Below, piece by piece: positions 15,786 to 24,981 of a DNA stretch of 64,000 bases; within the stretch, counting starts at the first letter, position 1; each line of letters begins with the position of its first letter. The notes beneath the pieces were generated by a model. It saw only the letters and a program-made list of their open reading frames with translations. It did no database searches and was not told where the DNA came from. The DNA comes from Labilithrix sp. Its GTDB lineage: Bacteria; Myxococcota_A; Polyangia; Polyangiales; Polyangiaceae. The DNA is taken from NCBI GenBank assembly GCA_019637155.1, contig JAHBWE010000008.1, positions 62,001 to 126,000 of the forward strand. The letters run 5' to 3'. The translations under genes and the position numbers were made by a program.

Positions 15786-18700
15786 CTACGCGCCGCGGGT
15801 GGCGGCGCGGCTGAAGCGGACGCGGCCGACGTGCTCCCACCAGTCGCGGAACCTCTGCTGCGAGCGCTCGCGCTCGCGGCGGGGGAGGTCGTCGTAGTAG
15901 CCGAAGGACTCCTTCGTGATCCACTTCAGCTCCTCGCCCGCGAGGCCGCGGATGCGACGCTGCTCGTGCATCAGCGAGTCCATCAGCCACTCGAGGCGAT
16001 GACGGCCCTTGTTCGCGTCCCACCACGCGGTCCACTTCTCGAGGTCGAGCCCGAAGTCCTGGCGCGTGAGGAGGACGAGCCCCTTCTGCGTCGCGATCGC
16101 GACCTCGCTGTCGTTCTCGTCGAGGAGCGGCAACAGCACCTGCACCGCGCTCGGCTCGCGCGTCTCCGCGAGCGCCTCGATCGCGCGGATGCGCAGGTCG
16201 ACCGTCTGCGCGAGGGTGAGCTCGCCGAGGCGCTCCACCACCGCTTGCGGATGCGACTCCGCGAGGGCGTGGACCGCGGCCCGCGCGGCGCGGCGGACCT
16301 TCGCGTCGTCGTCGAACGCGCGCGCGATCGCGGCGTCGATCGCGTCGGGGTAGACGAGCTCGGTGAGGAGGTACGTCGCCCAGAAGCGCGACTCGGCGTC
16401 GGGCGCCTCGACGTGGGCGAGGACGAACGGGAGCGCGGTCCGCCGCTGCGAGGCGATGAGGCGGATGACGGGACCGCAGTCGGCGACGCGCGGGAGGGCG
16501 TCGAGGTCGAGGCGCTCCGCTTCGATCGTGATCGGGCCCGGGAACTTCGCCATGATCGCCGGCATCGCGTAGCCGCCGGCGCGGAGGAGCTGCGCCTCCG
16601 CCTCCTCGTCCTCGCCCGCGATCGCGCGCTCGACGAGGCCGACGTACTCGCTCGAGACGTCGACGATGACGCTCGGGAGGACGCGCGAGTGATCGCTGTG
16701 CGACGACGGCGGATGGTGCGGGCCGACCGAGACCTGCCCCTCCGACGGCGGCATCGGCTTCTGCTGAAAGGACGGGATCGGCAGCGGCGCGTCGCCCTTG
16801 CGCGTCGACAGCGCGAGGACCGGCTCGCTCCGGAGCACCGCCGGCGCGGCCGGCGTCTCGCCCTCGATCACGGTCGGCGCGACCGGCGTCGCCTCCGGAT
16901 CGAAGACCGGCATGTCCGCGTCCTGATCGAGGTTCTGCACGACGAGCTGGGAGAACGACGCCGCCTCCTCTTCGTCGAAGAGCGGCTCACTGGCGACGAA
17001 CGTCCTCGGCTCCGCGAGCTCCACCGGCGGCGGCGGCTTCGAGGGCGGGAGATCGAGGCTCGGCGGCGAGGGATCGGTCGTGTGGCCGACCTTCGTCGCG
17101 AGCTGATCCTCGCTGAAGTCGGGGACCGCCTCGCTGATGGGACCGATCTGGATCGGCTGCGGAGACACGTCCGTGATCGGGGCCGCGCGCATCGGCGGCG
17201 GCGACTCCGCCTTCGGCGAGTGCGGCGCGTCGCTCACCGGCGGGACGCCCTCCGCCCACGGATGCGCCGGGAGCGAGACGCCGGGGACGGGATCGCGCGT
17301 CGTCGACGGCGCCTCGTTCCCGGTCTCGAGCGCGGTCTCGAGCGCGCGCGGTGACGGCGGCGGCGGCGCGGTCACCGCCTCGTGGATGTTCGGGACCGGA
17401 TCGCTCGCCGGGACACTTGCATGATGCACGTGAATGACGGGCAGGCCCTCGGGGCGCTTGCTCTCGCTGACGATGCTCGGCTCCGACTTGAAGCCGAACT
17501 CGAAGCTCGGGGCGGTCGCGCGGCGGCGCGGCGGGTTCGTCGCGCCGGGACGTCCGCTCGGCGGCGGCGGCCCGCTCTCGATCGGCAGCGGCGGCCGCGC
17601 GCTGATGGGGGGCTCGGGATCGAGGCGAACGACGTGCCGCTTCGACGGCGGCTCCATCATGATCTCGCGGATCGGCGCCGCGAGCTCCTCCGCCGAGATG
17701 CGGTCCTCCTGCTGCGCCGGCTCGGAGACCATCGTCGGCGGGGGCGGAACGGTGTCCTTCTTCCCCTTCGCGTCGGAGGGCGCCTCGCCCTTCAGCTTGC
17801 GGCGCATGATGACGCGCTCGAACGCGCCCGCCGCCGTGTCGATGAGGCTCTCGACCTGGCGCACGCCGATGTCCTCGATCCCGCTCGTGCCGCCGTCGCC
17901 GAGGATGAGCGACACGACGCGCGTGCGCACGACGATCGGGAACACGATGCACTCGGTCTGCCCGTCGCGGCCGAGGTCCGTCATCAGCACCGCGTCGGCG
18001 ACCGCGCTCGGCCTCCGGCGGACCGGCTTCTTCTCCTTCCGCGCGCCGCCGAGGATCCCCTCGTCGTCGAGCGGCACCGCGAGGCGCGCGACCTTGTCGC
18101 GCGGGGCGCCGTCACCGAAGGCGTCGCGTCCCTCCGCGACGTCGCCCTGGACGACGAAGAGCGCGGTGTAGTCGAAGAACTGGCGCGTGAACTCGAAGAG
18201 CACGTCGAAGATGAAGTCGCGCTCGACCGACGCCTCGAGCTCCTCGACCGCGACCGCGAGCGTGAGCGGGCCGCGACGCCGGCGCGGCGGACGCGCCTGC
18301 TGCGGCTCGATCTCGCGCACGTAGGTGCCTTGCGGGGCGGCGGCGGTGCGCGGCTCCACCGACATCTTCGGCGACGCGGGCGCGGGCGCGACCGGCGGCG
18401 GGATCATGCTCGGCGGTCGCGGCGGGACGCGGATCTTCGGCGCCGAGTCGAGCGGCGGCGGGAAGGTGCTCGCGATGATCGGACCCTTCGTGACGACCTT
18501 CTGGATCAGGCGCGCGATGCGCTTGTCGATCGGGATCCCGTAGTCGCGCGCGAGCGCCTGCCGGATGCGGAAGAGCGGCGCGACCTTCTGCTCGATCGGG
18601 AGCGCGAGCGCGAAGGTGAGCTCCTGCTCCGCCTCCTTCGAGAGCGGCTCCGCGACCGCGACGACGAGCGACGCGCCCGCCTCGAGCGGCACGAACGTGC

Positions 18701-18950
18701 GCTCCTGCACCACGTCCGCCGCGACGATGCGGAGCGCGGTCCCCGCCGGCTGCGGCAGCTCCCCGGGCGGCGCGGCCGGCAGCCCGTAGAACTCGCCCAC
18801 CACCGGCATGAGCGCGCCCTCTTCGACGCGGCTCACCTCGAGCAGGTTCGTGACGAAGTCGCCGCCGTACAGCACTTGCCGCGCGAGCGCCTCTTCGATC
18901 TCGCGGATCGTCGCGACGCCGCGCTGAACGATGAGAGAGCTGAGGGACAT
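15786..18950 (-). CDS. MshEN (GspE N-terminal) domain / HEAT-repeat mosaic protein
   Basis: A 1054-residue protein with no secretion ATPase domain. Residues 1-150 match the MshEN/GspE N-terminal fold (LSSLIVQRGVATIREIEEAL, later VGEFYGLPA), a module that binds cyclic di-GMP in some ATPases. A Pro-rich linker follows (about 165-215), then a GAF-like region (about 225-400, FDVLFEFTRQFFDYTALFVV), a very long Pro/Glu/Ala-rich disordered stretch (about 400-730) and C-terminal HEAT-like repeats (about 780-960) ending in a Trp-rich helix set. Cytoplasmic. Probably a scaffold in motility, secretion or c-di-GMP signalling; monocistronic. Confidence 0.8.
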   Translation of the reverse strand: MSLSSLIVQRGVATIREIEEALARQVLYGGDFVTNLLEVSRVEEGALMPVVGEFYGLPAAPPGELPQPAGTALRIVAADVVQERTFVPLEAGASLVVAVAEPLSKEAEQELTFALALPIEQKVAPLFRIRQALARDYGIPIDKRIARLIQKVVTKGPIIASTFPPPLDSAPKIRVPPRPPSMIPPPVAPAPASPKMSVEPRTAAAPQGTYVREIEPQQARPPRRRRGPLTLAVAVEELEASVERDFIFDVLFEFTRQFFDYTALFVVQGDVAEGRDAFGDGAPRDKVARLAVPLDDEGILGGARKEKKPVRRRPSAVADAVLMTDLGRDGQTECIVFPIVVRTRVVSLILGDGGTSGIEDIGVRQVESLIDTAAGAFERVIMRRKLKGEAPSDAKGKKDTVPPPPTMVSEPAQQEDRISAEELAAPIREIMMEPPSKRHVVRLDPEPPISARPPLPIESGPPPPSGRPGATNPPRRRATAPSFEFGFKSEPSIVSESKRPEGLPVIHVHHASVPASDPVPNIHEAVTAPPPPSPRALETALETGNEAPSTTRDPVPGVSLPAHPWAEGVPPVSDAPHSPKAESPPPMRAAPITDVSPQPIQIGPISEAVPDFSEDQLATKVGHTTDPSPPSLDLPPSKPPPPVELAEPRTFVASEPLFDEEEAASFSQLVVQNLDQDADMPVFDPEATPVAPTVIEGETPAAPAVLRSEPVLALSTRKGDAPLPIPSFQQKPMPPSEGQVSVGPHHPPSSHSDHSRVLPSVIVDVSSEYVGLVERAIAGEDEEAEAQLLRAGGYAMPAIMAKFPGPITIEAERLDLDALPRVADCGPVIRLIASQRRTALPFVLAHVEAPDAESRFWATYLLTELVYPDAIDAAIARAFDDDAKVRRAARAAVHALAESHPQAVVERLGELTLAQTVDLRIRAIEALAETREPSAVQVLLPLLDENDSEVAIATQKGLVLLTRQDFGLDLEKWTAWWDANKGRHRLEWLMDSLMHEQRRIRGLAGEELKWITKESFGYYDDLPRRERERSQQRFRDWWEHVGRVRFSRAATRGA

Positions 18951-19015
18951 GGGCCGCGGGCGACCTCGCCGGCTTTGCGAGGGAGAAACGAGAGTCGCTT
19001 GCGACGATGATCAAG

Positions 19016-20554
19016 TCAACTTGTCGAAACCCTTCGCATCCCCGACAGCGCGAGGTCGCTCAGGCCCGCAAAATGGGCCTCGATCGCGGCGACGAGGCCG
19101 GGGACGGTATGCGTGTCGGCCGTCACGTCGACGCGGATGCCGAGCCGCTCCGCCGTCTCGGTCGTGATCGGTCCGATGCTCGCGACGCAGGTGTTCGCGA
19201 GGAGCGGGACCGCGCGGTCCTCGAGCGCGGCGACGAGGTGCTCCACCGTGCTCGACGACGTGAAGGTCACCGCGTCGATCTCCTCGCCTTCGAGGAGCGC
19301 CGCGAGCGCTTCGATAAGCGGCCGCGGCGGGCTCTTCGTCTCGTAGACCGCGACGACGTCGACGGCGTGGCCCGCCCCCTTCAGGGCGTCGGGGACCACG
19401 TCGCGGGCCACACGAGCGCGCGCGAGGAGCACGCGGACGTTCGCGTCGCCGATCGCGCGGAGGAGCTCGGCGGCGAGCCCCTCGCCCTTGTGCTCGCGCG
19501 GGACGAGGTCGGCGGTGAGGCCGTGGCCCGCGAGCGCGGCCGCGGTCCCGGGCCCGATCGCGGCGATCTTCGCGCGCCCGAACGCGCGGGCGTCCTTGCC
19601 CTGGCGCGCGATCTCGGCCCAGAGCTTCTCGACGCCGTTCGCGCTCGTGAGGACGACCCAGTCGTAGCGATCGAGGCCGGTCACGGCGTCGACCACCGGG
19701 GCCGGATCGGGCGGCGGATGGATCTCGATCGTGGGGACGACGACGGGATCGGCGCCCTTCTCGCGGAGGAGCGCCGCCGTCTTCGTCGCCTGCTCCTTCG
19801 CGCGCGTCACGAGGATGCGACGTCCGAAGAGCGGCGTGCGCTCGAGCCACGAGAGCTCGCGGAGCCGCGCCGCGCGATCGCCCACGACCACGACCGCGCG
19901 CGACGCCTTGATCCGCGGCAGGAGCGGGACCTGCGAGAGCGTGGTGTCGGTGACGGTCTGGGTCGGGAGCGAGACGTTCTCGACGATGGTGACGCGCTCG
20001 CTCGGAGGGCGGCCGTAGAAGACGAGCGAGCGCGCGGTCTCGGCGATGCTGTCGGCGTCGCAGACGATCGCGAGCGTGTCGGTCGCGAGGGCGAGCTTGT
20101 CCCACTCGTGCAGCGTCTCGTGACCGCGCGTGACGCTGACCGCGGCGACGCTCGGCGACGCGTCGCTCGTGCGCGTGAGGGCCGCGCCGGCGAAGGCGCC
20201 GACCGCGATGAGCGGGCCGATGCCGGGGACGACCTCGATCGGCACCTCGTGCCGCGCGACGGCGAGGCCCTCGACGTCGCCGTGGCCGAAGAACAGCGGG
20301 TCCGCCCACATGATCCGGACCGCGTGACGCCCCGCCTTCGCCTCCGTCGCGAGCATCTGCGCGACCCGCTCCGGCGTGAGCGGCGGCTGGACGGGGTGGC
20401 GCGGCGTGCCTTCGGGCAGGCGCCCGAGGACGTCGGGGTGGACCTCCGGATCGAAGAGCACGTAGTCGGCGGACTCGAGTACCTCCACCGCGCGTACGGT
20501 GAGGAGGCGCGGATCGCCGGTGCCCGCGCCCACGAACGTGACTTTGCCCTCCAC
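19016..20554 (-). CDS. CobA-like methyltransferase / uroporphyrinogen-III synthase fusion
   Basis: A 512-residue fusion for tetrapyrrole synthesis. Residues 1-235 follow the uroporphyrinogen-III C-methyltransferase layout (VGAGTGDPRLLTVRAVEVLE, VVPGIGPLIAVGAFAGAALT), but the usual L-K-G-G-D-P-x-x-F-G-R-G motif reads IMWADPLFFGHGDVE, so SAM binding or substrate choice may be altered. Residues about 240-500 are HemD (GRRILVTRAKEQATK, VVLTSANGVEKL, FTSSSTVEHLV), which closes hydroxymethylbilane to uroporphyrinogen III. HemB is encoded 2.2 kb away on the other strand. The HemD half looks intact. Cytoplasmic. Confidence 0.88.
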   Translation of the reverse strand: MEGKVTFVGAGTGDPRLLTVRAVEVLESADYVLFDPEVHPDVLGRLPEGTPRHPVQPPLTPERVAQMLATEAKAGRHAVRIMWADPLFFGHGDVEGLAVARHEVPIEVVPGIGPLIAVGAFAGAALTRTSDASPSVAAVSVTRGHETLHEWDKLALATDTLAIVCDADSIAETARSLVFYGRPPSERVTIVENVSLPTQTVTDTTLSQVPLLPRIKASRAVVVVGDRAARLRELSWLERTPLFGRRILVTRAKEQATKTAALLREKGADPVVVPTIEIHPPPDPAPVVDAVTGLDRYDWVVLTSANGVEKLWAEIARQGKDARAFGRAKIAAIGPGTAAALAGHGLTADLVPREHKGEGLAAELLRAIGDANVRVLLARARVARDVVPDALKGAGHAVDVVAVYETKSPPRPLIEALAALLEGEEIDAVTFTSSSTVEHLVAALEDRAVPLLANTCVASIGPITTETAERLGIRVDVTADTHTVPGLVAAIEAHFAGLSDLALSGMRRVSTS

Positions 20555-20569
20555 CTCCCGCTCCTCCTC

Positions 20570-21565
20570 TCAGTTCTGCGGCGCGCAGGTCGACACGCCC
20601 GCGCCGACGATGATGGTGCCGGGCGGCGCGGACGCGACCGTCTCGACCGTGTCGTCCGCCGGCCGCCAGCGGGTGATGAGGGTGGCGCCGATCGAGGACG
20701 GCGCGTGGAACATGTAGAAGTCGCCGCCCCAGAACGCGAACGCCCATCCTTGGCCGAGCTCGACGGTCGGCAAGTGGCGCTCCGCGCGGATGAAGCCGCT
20801 CTCCTGGTCGACCTCGCCGATGTACGAGTCGCCGAAGCCGTCCGTATGCCTGTAGAATGCAAACAACCGGCCGTCGCCGGTGCCGGTGAGCTCGGCGGAG
20901 TCGAACCGAGGATCGTCCCCGATGACGGTGAGCTTGAAGGTCTCGGGATCGATCGACGCGATCCCGCGCGCGCCGTTCGGATCGCCCGAGCCGACGTTGT
21001 CGTCGTCGCCGGCGACGTAGAGCCTCTCCTCCGGGCCGCCCGCGATCGTGACGAAGCCCATGCCGAAGCGCGCGAAGTTGCTCTGGCGCGGGACGTACGG
21101 CGTCTCGATGCAGGCGCCGTTCGACGTGCTCGCGCGGTAGATCTTGTAGTCGGTGAAGAGGATGTACGCGGTGCCCTTGCGATCGACCGCCATCGAGAAC
21201 GGCGTCGCGCCGGGCGAGGCCGGGCACGAGATGCGCCCGACGTCGCGGAAGGTCCCCGCCGCGGGGTCGAAGCTCTGGAGGCGGTGGTCGTTCGTGATCG
21301 TGTAGACGAGGAGCGCGTCGCTGTCGGGGCAGTCGGCGCGGTACACGTCGACCGGCGGCGGCCGCGCGTCGATCGGCGGCGGCTCGCCGTCGATGAAGCC
21401 GCTCGCGTCGAAGCGGACGCGGACGTCGACGCTCGCGTCGGCCTCGATGATGATGCCGCCGGGGCCGTCCTCGTCGCCGAAGAGCCCGGTGCGCGATCCG
21501 CACGCGACGAGCACGAGCGACGTGAGCGCGACGTGGCGGACCGCGGCGCGACGGCGGCGGCTCAT
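20570..21565 (-). CDS. secreted or lipid-anchored protein, beta-propeller-like
   Basis: A 331-residue protein with an N-terminal signal sequence ending in LTSLVLVACG, a lipobox that makes Cys 22 or so the likely lipidated residue. A Pro/Asp-rich linker follows, then repeated strands with YTITNDHRLQSFDPAAGTFR, GIASIDPETFKL and similar units that look like a small beta-propeller. Function unknown. Its ATG overlaps the stop of the upstream gene as ATGA, so the two lipoproteins are probably translated together. Four further Cys may form disulfides in the envelope. Confidence 0.78.
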   Translation of the reverse strand: MSRRRRAAVRHVALTSLVLVACGSRTGLFGDEDGPGGIIIEADASVDVRVRFDASGFIDGEPPPIDARPPPVDVYRADCPDSDALLVYTITNDHRLQSFDPAAGTFRDVGRISCPASPGATPFSMAVDRKGTAYILFTDYKIYRASTSNGACIETPYVPRQSNFARFGMGFVTIAGGPEERLYVAGDDDNVGSGDPNGARGIASIDPETFKLTVIGDDPRFDSAELTGTGDGRLFAFYRHTDGFGDSYIGEVDQESGFIRAERHLPTVELGQGWAFAFWGGDFYMFHAPSSIGATLITRWRPADDTVETVASAPPGTIIVGAGVSTCAPQN

Positions 21566-22110
21566 TTCTTCGGCGGCCCCGCGTCCGCGGCCGCCGCGAC
21601 CGGCGCGGCGGACGGCGTGCCGAACGTGAACGCGACGACCTGGCTCTTGCGATCGGGCGCGAACACCATCGCCTTCACCGCCGACGTCAGGCAGCTGATC
21701 ATGTCGTCGCTGAGGCCGTCCTTCTTCACGAAGCGCGCGGCGGTGACCTTCCCGTCCTTGCCGATCGTGGTGTCGAAGGTGACGCTGCCGGCGACGCCGG
21801 GCGTGGCCTCGAGCGCCTTCTTGTAACATGCACGCAATCGCGGCCTGATCGGCGCGACCGCGCGCTCCACCGTCGCCTCCTGCGGACCGCCGATGTTCGC
21901 GTCGTCCGCCGGCTCGGCAGGAGGCGCGGCGGCGCTGGTCTCCGGCGGCGGCGGCGGCGCGAGAGCGGCGCTCTCGATCGGGACGACCTCCATCTTCACC
22001 TCGGTCGTGTCGGCCGGGCGCGGCTTCGGGGCGGGGGTCTCCGGCGGCGGATCGTTCCCGCACGCGATGAGCAACGCGAGGCTGGCGAGCGACGTCCGCC
22101 GAACGAACAT
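21562..22110 (-). CDS. AgmX/PglI-type C-terminal domain lipoprotein
   Basis: A 182-residue protein from ATG 22110, chosen over an ATG five codons upstream because it starts the signal sequence directly. LASLALLIACG is a lipobox. A Pro/Ala-rich linker leads to a TonB-like C-terminal domain (about 85-165): an RPRLRACYKKALEATPGVAG helix, then GSVTFDTTIGKDGKV and SCLTSAVKAMVF. The pattern is that of the AgmX/PglI C-terminal domain common in myxobacterial envelope proteins. Role unknown; operon partner of the lipoprotein that follows. Confidence 0.82.
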   Translation of the reverse strand: MFVRRTSLASLALLIACGNDPPPETPAPKPRPADTTEVKMEVVPIESAALAPPPPPETSAAAPPAEPADDANIGGPQEATVERAVAPIRPRLRACYKKALEATPGVAGSVTFDTTIGKDGKVTAARFVKKDGLSDDMISCLTSAVKAMVFAPDRKSQVVAFTFGTPSAAPVAAAADAGPPKK

Positions 22111-22144
22111 GTGCCCACGATACACCCTGCTACGGTTCCGCGCG

Positions 22145-22786
22145 ATGCACGATCACGCCGGCTTCGTGCGGGAGCACACCGTGCTCGCGGCCGTTCCGCT
22201 CGTGCCGGAGGTGCGGATCCACACCGCGACGGAGGTGCTCCCGATCTGGCGCGCGACCTCGGCGTGGCTCGACGCGCACGACCTCGGCGTCCCGTTCTGG
22301 TGCGTGCCGTGGGCCGGCGGGCAGGCGCTCGCGCGCTGGGTGCTCGATCGCCCGGAGGTCGTCCGCGGCAAGCGGGTCCTCGACTTCGGGACCGGCAGCG
22401 GCCTCGTCGCGATCGCGGCCGCGCTCGCCGGCGCGGCGAGCGTGCGCGCGGTCGACGTCGACGCGTTCGCGATCGCGGCGTGCCGGATCAACGCCGCCGC
22501 GAACGGCGTCACGATCCATGCACAGTGCATGGACCTCGTCGGCGCCGCGGTCGAGGAGGACCTCCTCCTCGCCGGCGACGTCTGGTACGAGGCCGGGCCC
22601 GCGCGGAGGTTCGCGGCGTGGTTCGAGGCGCTGCCGGTCGCGGTCGTGACCGGCGATCCGGGGCGGCACTACGTCCCGGCCGCGGCGCGGGAGCTCGCGC
22701 GCTACGAGGTCCCCACCACGCTCGAGCTCGAGTCGGCGACGACGCGCACGACGCGCGTGCTCGCGCTCGGCGGCCGCGCGGTATAG
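22145..22786 (+). CDS. class I SAM-dependent methyltransferase (ETFB-lysine type)
   Basis: A 213-residue Rossmann methyltransferase. The SAM loop is VLDFGTGSGLVAIAAALAGA, with the acidic VDVDAFAI strand end. The N-terminal segment LPIWRATSAWLDAHDLGVPF and the WAGGQALARWVLDRP helix resemble the nicotinamide and ETF-beta lysine methyltransferase group. The usual NPP-type catalytic motif is replaced by LLAGDVWYEAGPA. It is divergent from the AgmX-type gene with only about 35 bases between starts, and 9 bases separate it from hemB, so the two may be co-transcribed. Confidence 0.82.
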   Translation: MHDHAGFVREHTVLAAVPLVPEVRIHTATEVLPIWRATSAWLDAHDLGVPFWCVPWAGGQALARWVLDRPEVVRGKRVLDFGTGSGLVAIAAALAGAASVRAVDVDAFAIAACRINAAANGVTIHAQCMDLVGAAVEEDLLLAGDVWYEAGPARRFAAWFEALPVAVVTGDPGRHYVPAAARELARYEVPTTLELESATTRTTRVLALGGRAV

Positions 22787-22795
22787 TGCGGGGCG

Positions 22796-23782
22796 ATGCG
22801 ATTCCCCGTCGTCCGTCCGCGCCGTCTCCGTGCGACCCCCGAGCTCCGCGCGCTCGTCCGCGAGACGACGCTCGCGCCGAACGACTTCGTCTACCCGCTC
22901 TTCTTCAGCGCGGCGATCGAGGAGCCGAAGGCGATCGGCACGATGCCCGGCGTCGAGCAGCTCCCGGTCTCGCAGGCCGCCGCGACGGCGCGCATGATCC
23001 GGACGCGCGGCATCAGCTCCGTCATCCTCTTCGGCCTCCCGAAGACGAAGGACGAGCGCGGCTCCTCCGGCCTCGATCCCGACGGCCCCGTCCCGCGCGC
23101 CATCAAGGAGATGAAGAGCGCGGTCCCCGACCTCGTCGTGATGGCGGACGTCTGCGTCGACGAGTACACCGACCACGGTCACTGCGGCGTCCTCCGGAAG
23201 CGCGCCGACGGGACGATGGAGGTCGACAACGACGCGACGGTGGAGGTGCTCGCGAAGATGGGCGTCCTCTTCGCGCAGGCCGGCGCCGATGTCGTCGCCC
23301 CGAGCGACATGATGGACGGCCGCGTCGCCGCGATGCGCGCCGCGCTCGACGCGGAGGGCTTCACCTCGACCTCCCTCCTCTCGTACGCGGTGAAGTACGC
23401 CTCCTCTTTTTATGGTCCGTTCCGCGAGGCGGCCGACTGCGCGCCGAAGTTCGGCGATCGCGCGGGCTACCAGATGGACCCCGCGAACGCGCGCGAGGCG
23501 ATCCGCGAAGCGGCGCTCGACGAGGCGGAGGGCGCCGACATGCTGATGGTGAAGCCCGCCCTCTCCTACCTCGACGTCATCCGCGACGTCCGCAAGGCCT
23601 CGAACCTCCCGCTCGGCGCGTACAACGTGTCGGGCGAGTACTCGATGCTCCACGCCGCCGCGGACCGCGGAATGATCGACCGCGATCGCGCCATCCTCGA
23701 GGTCCTGACCTCGATCCGCCGCGCGGGCGCCGACTTCATCTTGACGTACCACGCCCTTCGCGCGGCGGAGCTTCTGGGGTAA
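22796..23782 (+). CDS. hemB: porphobilinogen synthase (5-aminolevulinate dehydratase)
   Basis: A 328-residue TIM-barrel enzyme that condenses two 5-aminolevulinates to porphobilinogen. The opening RPRRLRATPELRALVRETTL is typical. The two Schiff-base lysines are in YAVKYASSFYGPFREA and MLMVKPALSYLDVI. The metal loop reads DVCVDEYTDHGHCG: the zinc class has Cys-x-Cys at the start and the magnesium class has Ala-x-Asp, so this is a mixed Cys/Asp/Cys site. Full length. Follows a methyltransferase gene by 9 bases. Confidence 0.97.
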   Translation: MRFPVVRPRRLRATPELRALVRETTLAPNDFVYPLFFSAAIEEPKAIGTMPGVEQLPVSQAAATARMIRTRGISSVILFGLPKTKDERGSSGLDPDGPVPRAIKEMKSAVPDLVVMADVCVDEYTDHGHCGVLRKRADGTMEVDNDATVEVLAKMGVLFAQAGADVVAPSDMMDGRVAAMRAALDAEGFTSTSLLSYAVKYASSFYGPFREAADCAPKFGDRAGYQMDPANAREAIREAALDEAEGADMLMVKPALSYLDVIRDVRKASNLPLGAYNVSGEYSMLHAAADRGMIDRDRAILEVLTSIRRAGADFILTYHALRAAELLG

Positions 23783-23794
23783 AGAGGCGGGCGA

Positions 23795-24298
23795 GTGAAG
23801 GCCCGCCTCTTCCTCTTCGTCGGTCTCTGGGTCGCGGCCGCCGCCGGCATCTTCGCCGCGCCGTCCTGCTACCCGCGCACGTGCGAAGGCCAGATCGAGT
23901 TCTTCGGCGTCGACGCCGGGCAGGGCTCGATGGTCTCCGACACGATGTGGGAGTCGACGCCGATGGTCGGGCCGTGGCTGCCGTTCGAGCGGCAGTCCGG
24001 CTACGTCTTCGACATCCGCGCCCTCGGCGGCCGCACGCCGGCGGACGTGAGCGTGTTCCTCTCCGCGGCGCCGGAGCCGAACGTCCCCGGCCCGAACGCG
24101 GGCAACCAGACGACCGGCGCCGGCAACATCGCGCTCGTGCAGAACGTCGGCCCGAACCGCGTCGACGTCTACAACGACACGTGCTCCGACTACTACGTCC
24201 GCGTCGTCGTCCACGTCCCGCCGTTCCCGCCGGCGCCCGACGGCGGCCCCGTCGTCCTCGATCCGCCCTCGGACGACGACGACGCCGGCGTGCCGTAG
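23795..24298 (+). CDS. hypothetical exported protein
   Basis: A 167-residue protein from a GTG start 12 bases after hemB. Residues 1-21 are a hydrophobic signal sequence (LFLFVGLWVAAAAGIFAAPSC), then a compact beta-rich body with three Cys (SCYPRTC and DTCSDYYVR) and a Pro/Asp-rich tail. No family recognised. Likely periplasmic or outer-membrane attached. It may be transcribed with hemB but need not share its function. Confidence 0.72.
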   Translation: MKARLFLFVGLWVAAAAGIFAAPSCYPRTCEGQIEFFGVDAGQGSMVSDTMWESTPMVGPWLPFERQSGYVFDIRALGGRTPADVSVFLSAAPEPNVPGPNAGNQTTGAGNIALVQNVGPNRVDVYNDTCSDYYVRVVVHVPPFPPAPDGGPVVLDPPSDDDDAGVP

Positions 24299-24301
24299 CG
24301 C

Positions 24302-24922
24302 CTATTTGAAGCAGGAGCGCCCGCAGGCGGCGTACTTCTTCTTGCAAGTCGCGCACGGCTTCGACGCCGCCCCTGCGTCGCCCTCGCAGGTCGGGGCGCA
24401 GGCGCGGTAATCGCCCATGCAGCCGTCGACGCAGCTCTGGTTCGGCGCGACGAAGGTGACGACCGGCGCGGGCGCGCCGGCGTCGATGTACGGGACGTCC
24501 GCCGCCGTCTCGATCGGATGCCCCGGCGTCAGCGTCTTCTTTTGCTCCCCCGAGTCGAGGACCTTCGGCGGAGGCGCGAACGCGTTCGACGGGGTCGGCG
24601 CCGTGATCGTGCTCGTGCGCGAGGCCTCGCCCGGAGCCGCCATCATCATCGCCTCGTCCGTCGGCGCGGTGGACATCTGCGAGAGCGCGACGTAGCGCGA
24701 GATCGCGTACTGCACGCGATCGCGCGTCTGGCCGAACGTGTAGCGCTCCGACCAGTCGCGCCAGCACGACGCCTTCTCCGGCATCGGCTTCTGCGGGTTC
24801 TCCTCGAGGGCGTAACAATGCTCGAACCGCACGTTCCCCTCGTAGACGGCCTGAAAGCTCGGACCGCACGCCGCGAGCCCGAACGCAAGGCCAAGTATGG
24901 GAAAAGTCACCCGCTTCGCCAC
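24302..24922 (-). CDS. Cys-rich lipoprotein of unknown function
   Basis: A 206-residue protein with a lipobox (LGLAFGLAACG). Residues 25-85 contain Trp and charged residues (SCWRDWSERYTFGQTRDRVQ) and are followed by an Ala/Pro/Thr-rich linker. The last 45 residues have nine Cys in pairs (CVDGCMGDYRACAPTC, CATCKKKYAACGRSCF), a pattern of small disulfide-rich or metal-binding modules. Convergent with the 23795-24298 gene, three bases apart. No named family. Confidence 0.75.
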   Translation of the reverse strand: MAKRVTFPILGLAFGLAACGPSFQAVYEGNVRFEHCYALEENPQKPMPEKASCWRDWSERYTFGQTRDRVQYAISRYVALSQMSTAPTDEAMMMAAPGEASRTSTITAPTPSNAFAPPPKVLDSGEQKKTLTPGHPIETAADVPYIDAGAPAPVVTFVAPNQSCVDGCMGDYRACAPTCEGDAGAASKPCATCKKKYAACGRSCFK

Positions 24923-24981
24923 TGCCCGGAGCCTACCACCCCTTTGACGCTCGACCGATCCTTCACTACCTAAGCAGCGGC

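Noticed and set aside
16000..19010. Long plus-strand frames opposite the MshEN/HEAT gene
   Set aside because: Arg-rich shadows without domain matches; third-position GC bias supports the minus-strand gene.
24923..24981. FMN riboswitch before the riboflavin operon
   Set aside because: Only about 60 bases lie between the divergent starts and the conserved RFN elements are not seen.
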